Below are positions 51,206 to 62,690 of a DNA stretch of 64,000 nucleotides, piece by piece. A program made the position numbers and the translations under genes. The stretch is from Caldilineaceae bacterium (lineage in GTDB: Bacteria; Chloroflexota; Anaerolineae; Caldilineales; Caldilineaceae). Under the pieces are notes generated by a model, which made no database searches, was not told the origin of the DNA, and worked only from the letters and a program-made list of their open reading frames with translations. The DNA lies in NCBI GenBank assembly GCA_022827195.1, contig JAJDTL010000020.1:204285-268284 (forward strand), in the 5' to 3' direction. How positions within the stretch are numbered: position 1 is the stretch's first letter; each line of letters opens with the position of its first letter.

Positions 51206-52186
51206 CTAAATGACCTGGTTGACAAGCTCTGTTTCGCCCCGCCACAGCCGGCCGAGGTTTTCCAGCAGAATGTCGAGCAGATTCTCTTCGTACATGCAGG
51301 TTTCGCCGCCTGTGTGCGGGGTGATGAGGAGATTTTCGAGCGCCCAGAAGGGCGAATCCTGCGGTAGAGGCTCATCCCAGAAGTGATCGATGCCAGCGCC
51401 GGCGATCGTCCCCGATTCGAGCGCCGCCAGGAGCGCCGGCTCGTCGACGCAGCCGCCGCGCGCGACGTTGATCAGATAGGCGCTCTCCTTCATTTTGGCA
51501 AAGGACGCCGCGTCGATCAGCTTGTCCGTTTGCGGCGTCAGGGGGCAGGTGAGGGCGACGAAATCGGCCTGCGATAGCAGCGCGGGCAGCGCCTCCGGCG
51601 GGTGGACGGCATCGACGGTGCTGTTGCCGGAGCCCGGGTTGCGTTTTGTCGCCAGCACGCGCATGTCGAACGCCTTCGCCAGCCTGGCTAGACGGCTACC
51701 AATCTTCCCCAGGCCGACAATCAGCAGCGTCTTACCTCCCAGTTCGTCCTCGCGCAGCGACAGGTCGCCGATCATGCCGCGCCATTCGCGGCGATTCTGC
51801 CGGTCGCGGCCTGTGTGGATGTGGCGCGCCAGGGCCAGCACCAGCGCCATGGCGTGTTCGCTGACCGCGTTGCTGTTGACGCCGCTGGCGGTCGCCAGGC
51901 GGATACCCCGTTGCCGCAGCGCGTCGAGGTCGAACTGTTCGATGCCGGCGCCGATTGACTGGATGAAACGCAGTCGCGGCGCGCAGTCGAGGAGGTCGTT
52001 CTGCCACAGGCCGGAGATGACCAGCACATCGGCTTCCGGCAGGCGCGCGGTCAGGTCCGCTGCCGTCCAGACCTGGAAATTGCGCAGATTCGTCTGCCGG
52101 CTGGCGAAGATCAACTCCAGCTGGTAGGCGACGTGCGCAAAGCAGATCGTAAGTTTTTCCGGCGTGGGAATCGAGCGATTGGTCAC
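51206..52186 (-). CDS. D-2-hydroxyacid dehydrogenase (NAD-dependent)
   Basis: Dehydrogenase of the D-isomer-specific 2-hydroxyacid family, 326 aa. Rossmann motif VGLGKIGSRLARLAKAF, substrate/NAD region NVARGGCVDEPALLAALES and the catalytic Arg-Glu-His arrangement, the last as LLITPHTGGET. The His is present, so it should be active. Substrate (glycerate, phosphoglycerate, glyoxylate) cannot be chosen from the sequence. It is divergent from the amidohydrolase-fold gene at 52385. Confidence 0.9.
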   Translation of the reverse strand: MTNRSIPTPEKLTICFAHVAYQLELIFASRQTNLRNFQVWTAADLTARLPEADVLVISGLWQNDLLDCAPRLRFIQSIGAGIEQFDLDALRQRGIRLATASGVNSNAVSEHAMALVLALARHIHTGRDRQNRREWRGMIGDLSLREDELGGKTLLIVGLGKIGSRLARLAKAFDMRVLATKRNPGSGNSTVDAVHPPEALPALLSQADFVALTCPLTPQTDKLIDAASFAKMKESAYLINVARGGCVDEPALLAALESGTIAGAGIDHFWDEPLPQDSPFWALENLLITPHTGGETCMYEENLLDILLENLGRLWRGETELVNQVI

Positions 52187-52384
52187 GGGGTGGCTCCGCT
52201 GCGTTGGGGTGTCGGTTCAAAGTCCAGCACTGTATAGCATGGGTGCGCGCGATCGCGCAACGGGCGGGCGGCGAAAGATCAGCCTGTTTGACGCCGGCGG
52301 TGATCGCCGATAGGCTAAGGGCCTGCGCGCGAAAATAGAGGGACTCGCACCGCAATCATCAACCGTAAACGCCGGAGGCCTGAA

Positions 52385-53131
52385 ATGAGCCAGTTTGTCG
52401 CCGATTTCGAATCCTACATGCCGGATGACTTTGCCGGAAAGCCCTATGGCCCGACCGGTCTTCTGGCCAATGCGGACGCGGCCGGCATCGATGTGAGCGT
52501 CGTATTCCAGTCCGGCGTGCCGGCCGACCCGCGGCCCGGCAACGCCGCGGTGCTCGACGCGGTCGCGGGCGAGCCGCGCATCCTGCCCGGCTGCCTCGTC
52601 AACCCGACGATGGGGCCCGATGCGCTGGCGGACCTGGAGCAGTGCGTGCGGCGCGGCGCACGCACCGTGAAGCTGATGCCCGCCGGCCACGGATACCGTC
52701 TCGACGGCCCCGCGGCCGATCCGGTCATGGACCTGGCCCGCTCGCTTGGCATCCCCGCGACGATCCATTCCGGTTCCTATCTGAGCGGCTGTGCACCGGA
52801 ATACATCGCCAGTCTGGCCAGGCGTCATCCCCAGGTGACGATTATCATGGACCACATGGGCTATCGCGAGTGGGTCGGGTCTGCGGTGCAGGCAGCGCAG
52901 GAGAACCAGACCATCTACCTCGGCACGACGTTGATCGCGGCGGCCGAGCCGTACACCATCGCAAGAATTGTGGAGAGCGGTGAATTGGGTGCGGACCGGA
53001 TCGTCTTCGGTTCGAACGCGCCCGCGGGCATCGCCGCGCACGGCGTGAACGGCATCCGGCTGGTTGGCTTCTCGCCACGGGACGAGGCGCTGATCCTGGG
53101 CGAGAACCTGCGCGCCATCTACGATCTGTAG
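52385..53131 (+). CDS. Amidohydrolase_2-like protein, probably lacking metal ligands
   Basis: A 248-aa TIM-barrel protein of the amidohydrolase_2 type. The later part has family landmarks (GIPATIHSGSYL, VTIIMDHMGYREW and FGSNAPAG), but the N-terminal HxH metal motif is missing (the protein begins MSQFVADFESYMPDDF) and the usual FGSD metal-ligand Asp is Asn. Length is shorter than the normal 280-330 aa. It may be an inactive or repurposed paralogue, or the true start may lie elsewhere; no better in-frame start with HxH was seen. Confidence 0.75.
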   Translation: MSQFVADFESYMPDDFAGKPYGPTGLLANADAAGIDVSVVFQSGVPADPRPGNAAVLDAVAGEPRILPGCLVNPTMGPDALADLEQCVRRGARTVKLMPAGHGYRLDGPAADPVMDLARSLGIPATIHSGSYLSGCAPEYIASLARRHPQVTIIMDHMGYREWVGSAVQAAQENQTIYLGTTLIAAAEPYTIARIVESGELGADRIVFGSNAPAGIAAHGVNGIRLVGFSPRDEALILGENLRAIYDL

Positions 53132-53155
53132 CGGTTGGCGTTCACACTATCATTT

Positions 53156-53716
53156 CTACAGACGGGGAAGGGTGATGCCGGACTGCTTCTGGTACTTTCC
53201 GTTGCGGTCGGCGTAGGAGACCTCCGGCGTTTCGCCTTCGAAGAAGAGCACCTGCGCAATGCCTTCCCCGGCGTAGATGCGGGCCGGAAGTGGGGTGGTA
53301 TTGCTGATCTCGATCGTGACGTAGCCCTCCCATTCGGGCTCGAACGGCGTCACGTTGACGATGATGCCGCAGCGCGCGTAGGTCGATTTGCCCACGCAGA
53401 TCGCCAGCACGTTGCGCGGGATGCGGAAATACTCGATCGTGCGCCCCAGCGCGAAGCTGTTGGGCGGGATGATGCAGACGTCGCCGGTGTAGCTCTGCAG
53501 AGCCCGTTCATCCACCGCCTTGGGGTCGATTACCGTCAACTGGCCGGTGGCAGGCGTGAAGATGCGAAAGTCCTTGGCCACGCGAATATCGTAGCCGAAG
53601 CTGCTCAGCCCGAAGGAGATGACCCCGTCGCGCACCTGGCCGTCTTCGAACGGCTCGATCATGCCGCACTCGACGGCCTGTCGGCGGATCCAATGGTCGG
53701 GTTTGATGGAGGGCAT
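53156..53716 (-). CDS. dcd: dCTP deaminase
   Basis: Deaminates dCTP to dUTP in pyrimidine deoxynucleotide synthesis, 186 aa. Typical sequence: [37 protein letters not shown] with [20 protein letters not shown] (catalytic region) and the closing [12 protein letters not shown]. Close to the normal length. It is convergent with the amidohydrolase-like gene and 94 bp downstream of the YhhQ-type transporter on the same strand. Confidence 0.95.
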   Translation of the reverse strand: MPSIKPDHWIRRQAVECGMIEPFEDGQVRDGVISFGLSSFGYDIRVAKDFRIFTPATGQLTVIDPKAVDERALQSYTGDVCIIPPNSFALGRTIEYFRIPRNVLAICVGKSTYARCGIIVNVTPFEPEWEGYVTIEISNTTPLPARIYAGEGIAQVLFFEGETPEVSYADRNGKYQKQSGITLPRL

Positions 53717-53810
53717 GATCGATATCTTGAAAACTGAAGGATCGTCTAAAGCTCTGCTATCGGAAGGGGGGAACTGTAACCTGATGTCGCAGACAGTATA
53801 CCACGCATGA

Positions 53811-54506
53811 CTACCCTCCCTCGCCCTTCCAATCCCGGTCCGGCGTCAGATAGATCAGCGGCATACTCACCAGCGTAACCCCATATTTGACCAGCAGATT
53901 GAAGACGAAGATCTCCCAGGCCACGGCCCAGGAGTCGACCAGCTGCGCGCCCAGGAAGGCAAAGGGCGAAAAAGCGATTAACACGAAGATCAGGTTGTCG
54001 ACCGGCACGCTGACCGAGTTGCTGACCAGCACGCGCAGCCACTGGAAGCGGGTGGTGACGCGGCTGACAAACAGGTGGTAGATTTCGGTGTCAGCCAGCT
54101 CGCTGACCAGTTCCGCCAGAATTGAGGCGCAGACGATGCGCCACAGCGGCGCAAAGATCATGCTGAACTCGGCACTGCCGAATGAGTCCGGGTCGCCAGG
54201 CACAGCCGCCGACCACATCAGGTAGAGCACCATCGCCAGGTTGATGACCGCGGCGGTGACGATCAACAGCTGCGCGTTGCGCTTGCCCAGCGTCTTGTGC
54301 ACTAGGTCGCGCAGTGTGAATGTGATGGGATAGACGAAGGTGCCCATGTCGACCGCCAGCCCGGCGACGACGCCGATCTTGAGGCTGGCGATGTCGGCCA
54401 CCATCTGTGCCGCAATGTAGGCCGCAACGACCACCACGGCAATCTTCGACAGCGCAGATGCGGCATTGCGGCGGGAACTATGTTTTGCCGAGTCGCGAAT
54501 CGTCAC
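53811..54506 (-). CDS. Queuosine precursor transporter family protein (YhhQ/VUT)
   Basis: Membrane protein of the VUT/YhhQ family, about 231 aa with six predicted helices. Markers: [20 protein letters not shown] after the second helix, [18 protein letters not shown] and [17 protein letters not shown]. These proteins import queuosine precursors (preQ0/preQ1). I start at GTG (ending at 54506) with GGGTGAT upstream; the longer ATG frame from 54593 adds a non-conserved tail. No queuosine enzyme gene is visible nearby. Confidence 0.85.
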   Translation of the reverse strand: MTIRDSAKHSSRRNAASALSKIAVVVVAAYIAAQMVADIASLKIGVVAGLAVDMGTFVYPITFTLRDLVHKTLGKRNAQLLIVTAAVINLAMVLYLMWSAAVPGDPDSFGSAEFSMIFAPLWRIVCASILAELVSELADTEIYHLFVSRVTTRFQWLRVLVSNSVSVPVDNLIFVLIAFSPFAFLGAQLVDSWAVAWEIFVFNLLVKYGVTLVSMPLIYLTPDRDWKGEGG

Positions 54507-54587
54507 GTTACAATCACCCTGCGCGTCAAAAAGGGGAAACCGAAGTACATTCGGCGCTGACGCTTCATTGTAAGCGGTCGTTACACA

Positions 54588-54608
54588 AAACAAAAAACCA
54601 GAAACCGA
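54588..54608. repeat. Heptamer repeat upstream of carB (3 units)
   Basis: Units aaacaaa, aaaccag, aaaccga end 9 bp before the carB start codon; on the other strand they read tttgttt/ctggttt/tcggttt, similar to the unit before the deoxyribosyltransferase gene. Confidence 0.4.
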
Positions 54609-54617
54609 ACACTTCCC

Positions 54618-57983
<3,366 letters not shown>

Positions 57984-58051
57984 ATTCAGCCTCTTCTGCC
58001 CACCAACTTGGTGTCACAGGAATCAACAGCCGATCATGGCAGCGACACCAA

Positions 58052-58086
58052 AGACGAGAAACTCAAAACAAGAAACCAGAAACTAC
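58052..58086. repeat. Heptamer repeat upstream of deoxyribosyltransferase gene (5 units)
   Basis: Units agacgag, aaactca, aaacaag, aaaccag, aaactac end 2 bp before the start codon at 58089. On the minus strand they read gtagttt/ctggttt/cttgttt/tgagttt, resembling the array at 6461-6495. Confidence 0.55.
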
Positions 58087-58088
58087 CG

Positions 58089-58550
58089 ATGAAATCCGTC
58101 TACCTTGCCAACCCGTACGGTTTTTCAGCGCAGCAGCGCGATCTGTTGCTGCCGCCGATTATCGAGGCGATTGCCGGGCTCGGTCTGGACGTGTGGGAGC
58201 CGTTCTCCCGCACCGGCCCGGAGGTCGATCCGGGCGTGCCGGGCTGGGCCTATCGGGTCGGTCAGCTCTGCTGCGCGGACGCGCGCGCGGCCGACGCGAT
58301 ATTCGCCATCGTCAACGGTGTGCCGCCGGACGAGGGCGTCATGGTCGAGCTGGGCATCGCGATTGCGCTGGCGAAGCCGACATTTCTCTTTCGCGATGAT
58401 TTCCGGCGCGTCGCGGATACGGAGGAGTATCCGCTCAACCTGATGCTGTTCACCGGCATGCCGCAGGATGAGTGGGAGAGCCACTACTACACGTCGGTTG
58501 ATGAGATTTCGTCGCCCGGGAAAGCGCTCGCGCTCTGGGCTGCGGCGTGA
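58089..58550 (+). CDS. Nucleoside 2-deoxyribosyltransferase family protein
   Basis: A 153-aa protein starting at ATG 58089. The motif pattern is that of the nucleoside deoxyribosyltransferase family: YLANPYGFSAQQRDLLLP at the start, IVNGVPPDEGVMVELGIAIA with the catalytic Glu region, and KPTFLFRDDFRR. It would transfer or hydrolyse the deoxyribose of nucleosides. It follows carB by 105 bp, including a heptamer repeat. It fits nucleotide salvage together with the dCTP deaminase nearby. Confidence 0.88.
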   Translation: MKSVYLANPYGFSAQQRDLLLPPIIEAIAGLGLDVWEPFSRTGPEVDPGVPGWAYRVGQLCCADARAADAIFAIVNGVPPDEGVMVELGIAIALAKPTFLFRDDFRRVADTEEYPLNLMLFTGMPQDEWESHYYTSVDEISSPGKALALWAAA

Positions 58551-58568
58551 GGCGAATTTCTGAAGGGT

Positions 58569-58985
58569 TTACAGTGCCATCTGGTCGATCAAGATTTCGG
58601 CGGGCAAGATGGGGATGGCATCGTAGGCGCCCAATTGGAGAAGATGGCTGTCGCCTGACACGATTGCTTCGGCCTGCGCTGCAAGGGCACAGGCTAGCAC
58701 GGCATCGTCGTCCGGGTCAGACAGAATTACCGGCGGAATTGCCGCCGGTTCGACCACGGTTGCAAGCGCAGCAAAGCCAAGCACTAATTCATTTGCCGAA
58801 ACGCGGGCTTGGCGCAGCCGCGCCTGAAATTTATTGCGGCGCAGCACATCGTCAAGTTCAACGAGTAGAGGAATAGAGGTGTAGAGTATTACTTCATTGG
58901 AGTGAGCGGAGAGCAGAATTCGTCGCGGTGCCCCTCGCCAGAGGAGCGCGGAGATGACTATGTTGGTATCAAGAACAAGACGCAC
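58569..58985 (-). CDS. PIN domain toxin, VapC-like
   Basis: Probable ribonuclease toxin, about 138 aa, started at the GTG ending at 58985 (MRLVLDTNIVISALLW). The PIN acidic residues are visible: LVLDTN, LLVELDDVLRR, LSDPDDDAVLACALA and IVSGDSHLL. The gene overlaps the end of the upstream antitoxin gene by 17 bp, as expected for a translationally coupled pair. The longer frame from 59084 runs inside the antitoxin and is rejected. Confidence 0.85.
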   Translation of the reverse strand: MRLVLDTNIVISALLWRGAPRRILLSAHSNEVILYTSIPLLVELDDVLRRNKFQARLRQARVSANELVLGFAALATVVEPAAIPPVILSDPDDDAVLACALAAQAEAIVSGDSHLLQLGAYDAIPILPAEILIDQMAL

Positions 58986-59223
58986 CGCTGCGCCTTTCCG
59001 CTCGTGCGGCAGCAATTTCCGCCGCGATTTCTTCAATGCCGAGAGTGTCCGTTTCCTCCCGGTCCAGCCGTTCAATCGCGGCAATCAGGTTGTCGACGCG
59101 CCGGTGCTGCACCTCGCGGCGCAAGAGTGCCGTCAAAGACTCAGAAGTGAGCAGCCCTGCTTCACCTGCCTCGGCAGCCAGTGCCCCCGGCAGTTTCAGC
59201 GTCAGCGTAACAGTTTTCATCAT
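58969..59223 (-). CDS. Antitoxin partner of the PIN toxin
   Basis: About 84 aa starting at two adjacent ATG codons (59223 or 59220) with GAGAGAA just upstream. The sequence starts MMKTVTLTLKLPGALAAEAG, a beta strand then helix pattern like ribbon-helix-helix or CopG-like antitoxins, and continues with helical segments ending RAERRSGASCS. It is assigned as antitoxin from its position, size and overlap with the PIN-domain gene; the family was not identified with certainty. Confidence 0.7.
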   Translation of the reverse strand: MMKTVTLTLKLPGALAAEAGEAGLLTSESLTALLRREVQHRRVDNLIAAIERLDREETDTLGIEEIAAEIAAARAERRSGASCS

Positions 59224-59736
59224 TTCTCTCGCCGGCCCTGGAATGCGCATGTTCGTTCTTGCCAAGGACTTTTCGGGTTCAGTGTAGCGCGGTACGACAG
59301 GATCGCAAAGGGAAAGCGGGCATGTAGCACGCCCCAAGGTCATGCTATTGACCCGGTGACATAGTCTGCTACATCCCTTGCCTCGGCCAGAATAGGCACG
59401 TGAGTCCGGCGCGTGTCGTCGCGCGGTCGCTTGGTATCAGTCCAGCCCCATATTCTCTGGAGAACTGCACTACCGTACACCTTGGCTCGTGGTCCGGTTT
59501 TGGGGCCAAGTTCAGTGGTGCGACCCATGCTCATAGGCGTCTGTAGGCTACAACCTGACATTCGCCCTGGTCCAGGCGAATCCGGCGACACGAACGTGCA
59601 CAGCGCGGGACCTCAGTTGCTGTCGATGTCGCAGATGAAGTCGCTGGTGTCGGCTTCTAGCAGGTGAAGGAACGGGACGCCATGAAACCGCCTCGGTGCC
59701 CGCTGAGGGCGGTTCACGCCTCACCTTCCCCAAATT
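59224..59736. other. Intergenic region without recognised genes
   Basis: About 510 bp upstream of the VapBC-like pair and before the SAM riboswitch promoter. It contains the segment similar to 46008-46047 (59467-59510). The minus-strand frame at 59340-59591 has no family features that I recognise. Confidence 0.4.
59467..59510. repeat. Segment similar to 46008-46047
   Basis: Contains the identical 13-bp core ttttggggccaag at 59498-59510 and similar flanking sequence on its 5' side. Confidence 0.4.
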
Positions 59737-59765
59737 TTGACATCTCCCCAATCGCCTGCTATAGT
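59737..59765 (+). promoter_or_regulatory. Sigma70-type promoter of the SAM riboswitch operon
   Basis: TTGACA (59737-59742), 17-bp spacer, TATAGT (59760-59765). Transcription would start near 59772, about 20 nt before the aptamer. Confidence 0.75.
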
Positions 59766-59793
59766 CTCCCATCAAACAACAGAATATCTGGTG

Positions 59794-59914
59794 CTCTTAT
59801 CCAGAGAGGCGGAGGGACCGGCCCTGTGAAGCCTCGGCAACCCGGTAGCGGAATCTGAAGTGTCTTCCGTGACGTAGGTGCCAATTCCGGCAGATCTATT
59901 CTGGTAGATGAGAG
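59794..59914 (+). promoter_or_regulatory. SAM-I (S-box) riboswitch aptamer
   Basis: The conserved S-box core is present: CTCTTATC at the 5' P1 strand (59794-59801), AGAGaGGCGGAGGGAC, GGCCCTGTGAAGCCTCGGC and AACC, later GGTGCCAATTCC, and the 3' P1 strand GATGAGAG (59907-59914). It senses S-adenosylmethionine. When SAM binds, P1 forms and leaves the downstream terminator free to fold; without SAM, GAGAGG can pair with the CCTCTC of the terminator. It therefore turns the aspartate-pathway genes off when methionine/SAM is abundant. Confidence 0.95.
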
Positions 59915-59934
59915 GCAGGAACTTTCTTTTGCTA

Positions 59935-59963
59935 CCTCTCGTCTGCGCGACGAGGGGTTTTTT
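59935..59963 (+). terminator. Rho-independent terminator of the SAM riboswitch
   Basis: CCTCTCGTC (59935-59943) pairs with GACGAGGGG (59949-59957) around a 5-nt loop, followed by six T (59958-59963). The 5' arm CCTCTC also complements the GAGAGG at the riboswitch P1 3' strand, giving the antiterminator alternative. The aspartate kinase ATG lies 26 bp further on. Confidence 0.88.
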
Positions 59964-59989
59964 ATTCTCGAACAGCGAGTCATACGCGC

Positions 59990-61444
59990 ATGATCGTAAT
60001 GAAATTCGGCGGGACGTCCGTCGGCACGACAGATTCAATCGGAAGCGTGGCCCAGATAGTGGCCTGCGCCCTCGAGAAGCAGGCAGCGCGCGCGCCCGCA
60101 GCGTCAGACGGCGAACCGGGGGAGGACAGCCCCGGTGTGATGGTCGTGGTCAGCGCAATGAGCGGCGTGACCAATACGCTGATCGACGCCGCGCAAACGG
60201 CCGCGGCCGGCGACGAAACGCCCTACCGCGACGCGCGCAGCCAGCTGCTGGTGCGGCACCAGGTCGTGGCCGGCCAACTGATCGAGGACGGGGTCGAGCG
60301 TGCCGCGCTCGGCAGGCTGTTCGACAACCGCCTGCGCGAGTTCGAGCGCCTCTGCCGCAGCATCACCGTGCTCGGCGAGCTGACACAGCGCGGGCTCGAC
60401 GTTGTCAGCGGCGTTGGTGAACGGCTGAGCGCGCCGCTGCTGGCCGCGGTGCTGCGCGCCAGGGGCGTCAAGGCCCAGTTCGTCGACGCCGGCGAGTTGA
60501 TCATCACCGACGACCAGTACGGCAGCGCCAATCCGCTGATGGGGCCGACATTGGCGCGCTGCCGCGACCGCCTGCTGCCGATGTTGCAGAGCGGCGTCGT
60601 TCCGGTCGTAACAGGTTTCGTCGGTGCAACAGAAAACGGCGTGCCCACGACGCTGGGGCGAGGCGGCTCCGACTACTCTGCCGCTGTACTGGGCGCGGCG
60701 CTCGACGCGGCGGAGATCCAAATCTGGACCGACGTCGACGGCGTGATGACCGCTGACCCGCGCATCGTCGCAAACGCGCGCTCGATGGCGGAGCTTTCCT
60801 ACGAGGAGGTGGCCGAGCTGGCCTACTACGGCGCCAAGGTGCTGCATCCCAAGACGGCCACCCCGGCGGTCGACCGAAAGATCCCGCTGCGCGTGCTCAA
60901 CACCTTCAACCCCGGCCATCCCGGCACCCGCATCGTCGAGCGAACCCGCGAGCTGCGCCATGGCGTCAAGGCGATCACCGCGGTGCGCGATCTGCGGCTG
61001 ATTACCATCTCCGGCCGCGGCATGATCGGCGTGCCCGGCATCGCGGCGCGCACCTTCGACGCGGTCGCCCGGCAGCACGCCAATGTGCTGATGATCAGCC
61101 AGGGCAGCAGCGAGCAGAGCATCTGTTTCGTCGTGCCCGAGTCCGAGGGTGAGGCGGTGATCGCAGCACTCAAAGAGGCGTTTGCCCGCGAGCTGGCCCA
61201 GCAAATGATCGAGGAGATCGCCAGCCAGCCGGATATCGTAATCGTGGCGGTGATCGGCGCCGGCATGAAAGGCACGCCCGGCATCGCCGCGCGCGTCTTC
61301 AGTGCGCTCGGCGAGCGGGGCATCAACGTGATCGCGATCGCGCAGGGTTCGAGCGAGGCCAATATCAGCCTGGTGGTGCTGCAGGCATCCGCCGACGATG
61401 CGATCCGCGCCATCCACGACACCTTTGAACTGGGAACGGAGTAG
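59990..61444 (+). CDS. lysC: Aspartate kinase
   Basis: First enzyme of the aspartate family, phosphorylating aspartate, 484 aa. It opens MIVMKFGGTSVGTTDSI (the KFGGTS motif), has VVVSAMSGVTNTLI, TLGRGGSDYSAAVLGAA and the C-terminal ACT pair (RDLRLITISGRGMIGVPG; VIVAVIGAGMKGTPG). The sequence layout resembles the kinase half of bifunctional ThrA, and the homoserine dehydrogenase gene follows only 4 bp later. Expression is under the SAM-I riboswitch, so it probably serves methionine/threonine. Confidence 0.95.
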   Translation: MIVMKFGGTSVGTTDSIGSVAQIVACALEKQAARAPAASDGEPGEDSPGVMVVVSAMSGVTNTLIDAAQTAAAGDETPYRDARSQLLVRHQVVAGQLIEDGVERAALGRLFDNRLREFERLCRSITVLGELTQRGLDVVSGVGERLSAPLLAAVLRARGVKAQFVDAGELIITDDQYGSANPLMGPTLARCRDRLLPMLQSGVVPVVTGFVGATENGVPTTLGRGGSDYSAAVLGAALDAAEIQIWTDVDGVMTADPRIVANARSMAELSYEEVAELAYYGAKVLHPKTATPAVDRKIPLRVLNTFNPGHPGTRIVERTRELRHGVKAITAVRDLRLITISGRGMIGVPGIAARTFDAVARQHANVLMISQGSSEQSICFVVPESEGEAVIAALKEAFARELAQQMIEEIASQPDIVIVAVIGAGMKGTPGIAARVFSALGERGINVIAIAQGSSEANISLVVLQASADDAIRAIHDTFELGTE

Positions 61445-61448
61445 CGTC

Positions 61449-62600
61449 ATGGCAAACAGTTCCGCCGCGACATCCGACCGGGCACAAAAACCGCCCAAGC
61501 CGGTCATCCTGCTGGGACTGGGCGCTGTGGGCCGTTCGCTACTGCGTCAGATCGAGGAACAGCGGCCCCTCCTGGAGCGGGAATATGATCTGCGCATCGC
61601 CTGGCTGGCGCTGAGCGACAGCAGCGGCGCAGTCGCGCCGCCGGAAAGCGGCTTCACCGGCGAGCAATTGGGCGAGATTCTCCAGCTGAAGGAGGACGGC
61701 GGCGCACTCTCCTCCCATTCGCTTGGCCGCGCCAACACGAGTCCGGCCGCGCTGGTTGAGGATGCCGGCAGGCCAGGCGCGGTCGTGGTCGACTGCACTG
61801 CGTCGGACGAGACGTTGGATGCCCTCTTCCTCGCGCTGGAACGGGGCTACCAGGTCGTTTTGGCGAACAAGAAGCCGTTGACAGCCGCGCAGGAGGTCTA
61901 CGACCGCCTCAACCGCGTCGGAGGCGCCGCCTCAGCGACGCGTTCCCTGGCCGCGCTGCGCTACGAGACGACGGTGGGCGCGGGTCTGCCGGTGATCGCA
62001 ACGCTCGACCGGCTTGTGTCGAGCGGAGACAAGATCGAGCGCATTGCCGGCTCATTCAGCGGCACGCTCGGCTTTCTGATGACCGGCCTCGAGCAGGGCC
62101 GCTCCTACAGCGAGACTGTTCAGGAAGCCTACCGCCTGGGTTACACCGAGCCGGACCCGCGCGACGATCTCGGCGGCGTCGACGTGGCGCGCAAGGCTTT
62201 GATCCTCGCGCGCGGCATCGGTTGGCGCATCGAAATGGCCCAGGTGCAGGTCAGCGGCCTTTATCCTGAGCGGCTGGCCGGCCTGGGCGTTGACGACTTT
62301 CTGTCGGCACTGCCATCGCTCGACGAGGAATACCGGCAGCAGGTGGCGCGCGCCGCGTCAGAAGGCAAGGTCCTGCGCTACGCGGCAACGCTGGCGGACG
62401 GCGCCTGCAGCGTCGGCCTGACCGCGGTCGCCAAGGACAGTCCCCTCGGCCGCCTGACCGGCACCGACAACCTGGTCGAATTCTACAGCCGCTGGTACAG
62501 CCCCAACCCGCTGGTTATCCAAGGGCGCGGCGCGGGTGTCGAGGCGACCGCGGCCGGAGTACTCAGCGACATCGTTGAACTGCATTTCAGCAGTTTCTGA
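61449..62600 (+). CDS. hom: Homoserine dehydrogenase
   Basis: Reduces aspartate-4-semialdehyde to homoserine, 383 aa. It starts at ATG 61449, 4 bp after the kinase stop. Motifs: ILLGLGAVGRSLLRQIEEQ (NAD(P) binding), ANKKPLTAAQEVYD, YETTVGAGLPVIATLD and the C-terminal LVIQGRGAGVEATAAGVLSD. The absence of an ACT domain and the wording of these motifs resemble the dehydrogenase half of ThrA-type fusions, here encoded separately. Confidence 0.95.
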   Translation: MANSSAATSDRAQKPPKPVILLGLGAVGRSLLRQIEEQRPLLEREYDLRIAWLALSDSSGAVAPPESGFTGEQLGEILQLKEDGGALSSHSLGRANTSPAALVEDAGRPGAVVVDCTASDETLDALFLALERGYQVVLANKKPLTAAQEVYDRLNRVGGAASATRSLAALRYETTVGAGLPVIATLDRLVSSGDKIERIAGSFSGTLGFLMTGLEQGRSYSETVQEAYRLGYTEPDPRDDLGGVDVARKALILARGIGWRIEMAQVQVSGLYPERLAGLGVDDFLSALPSLDEEYRQQVARAASEGKVLRYAATLADGACSVGLTAVAKDSPLGRLTGTDNLVEFYSRWYSPNPLVIQGRGAGVEATAAGVLSDIVELHFSSF

Positions 62601-62690
62601 TTGCGTTTGCTGGCAGCCGGCGCTCTCCCTATCGCGCTTACTCAGGCCGCCGACCGCCGGCCTTTGGTCACCGTTATGGAGCTGATTCCG

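Noticed and set aside
59340..59591. Minus-strand frame of 83 aa with similarity in part to one at 45870-46052
   Set aside because: Both look like short remnants; no start signal or recognised domain, so only the DNA similarity was reported.
60104..61507. Minus-strand frame of 467 aa
   Set aside because: Entirely opposite the aspartate kinase gene, whose motifs are unambiguous.
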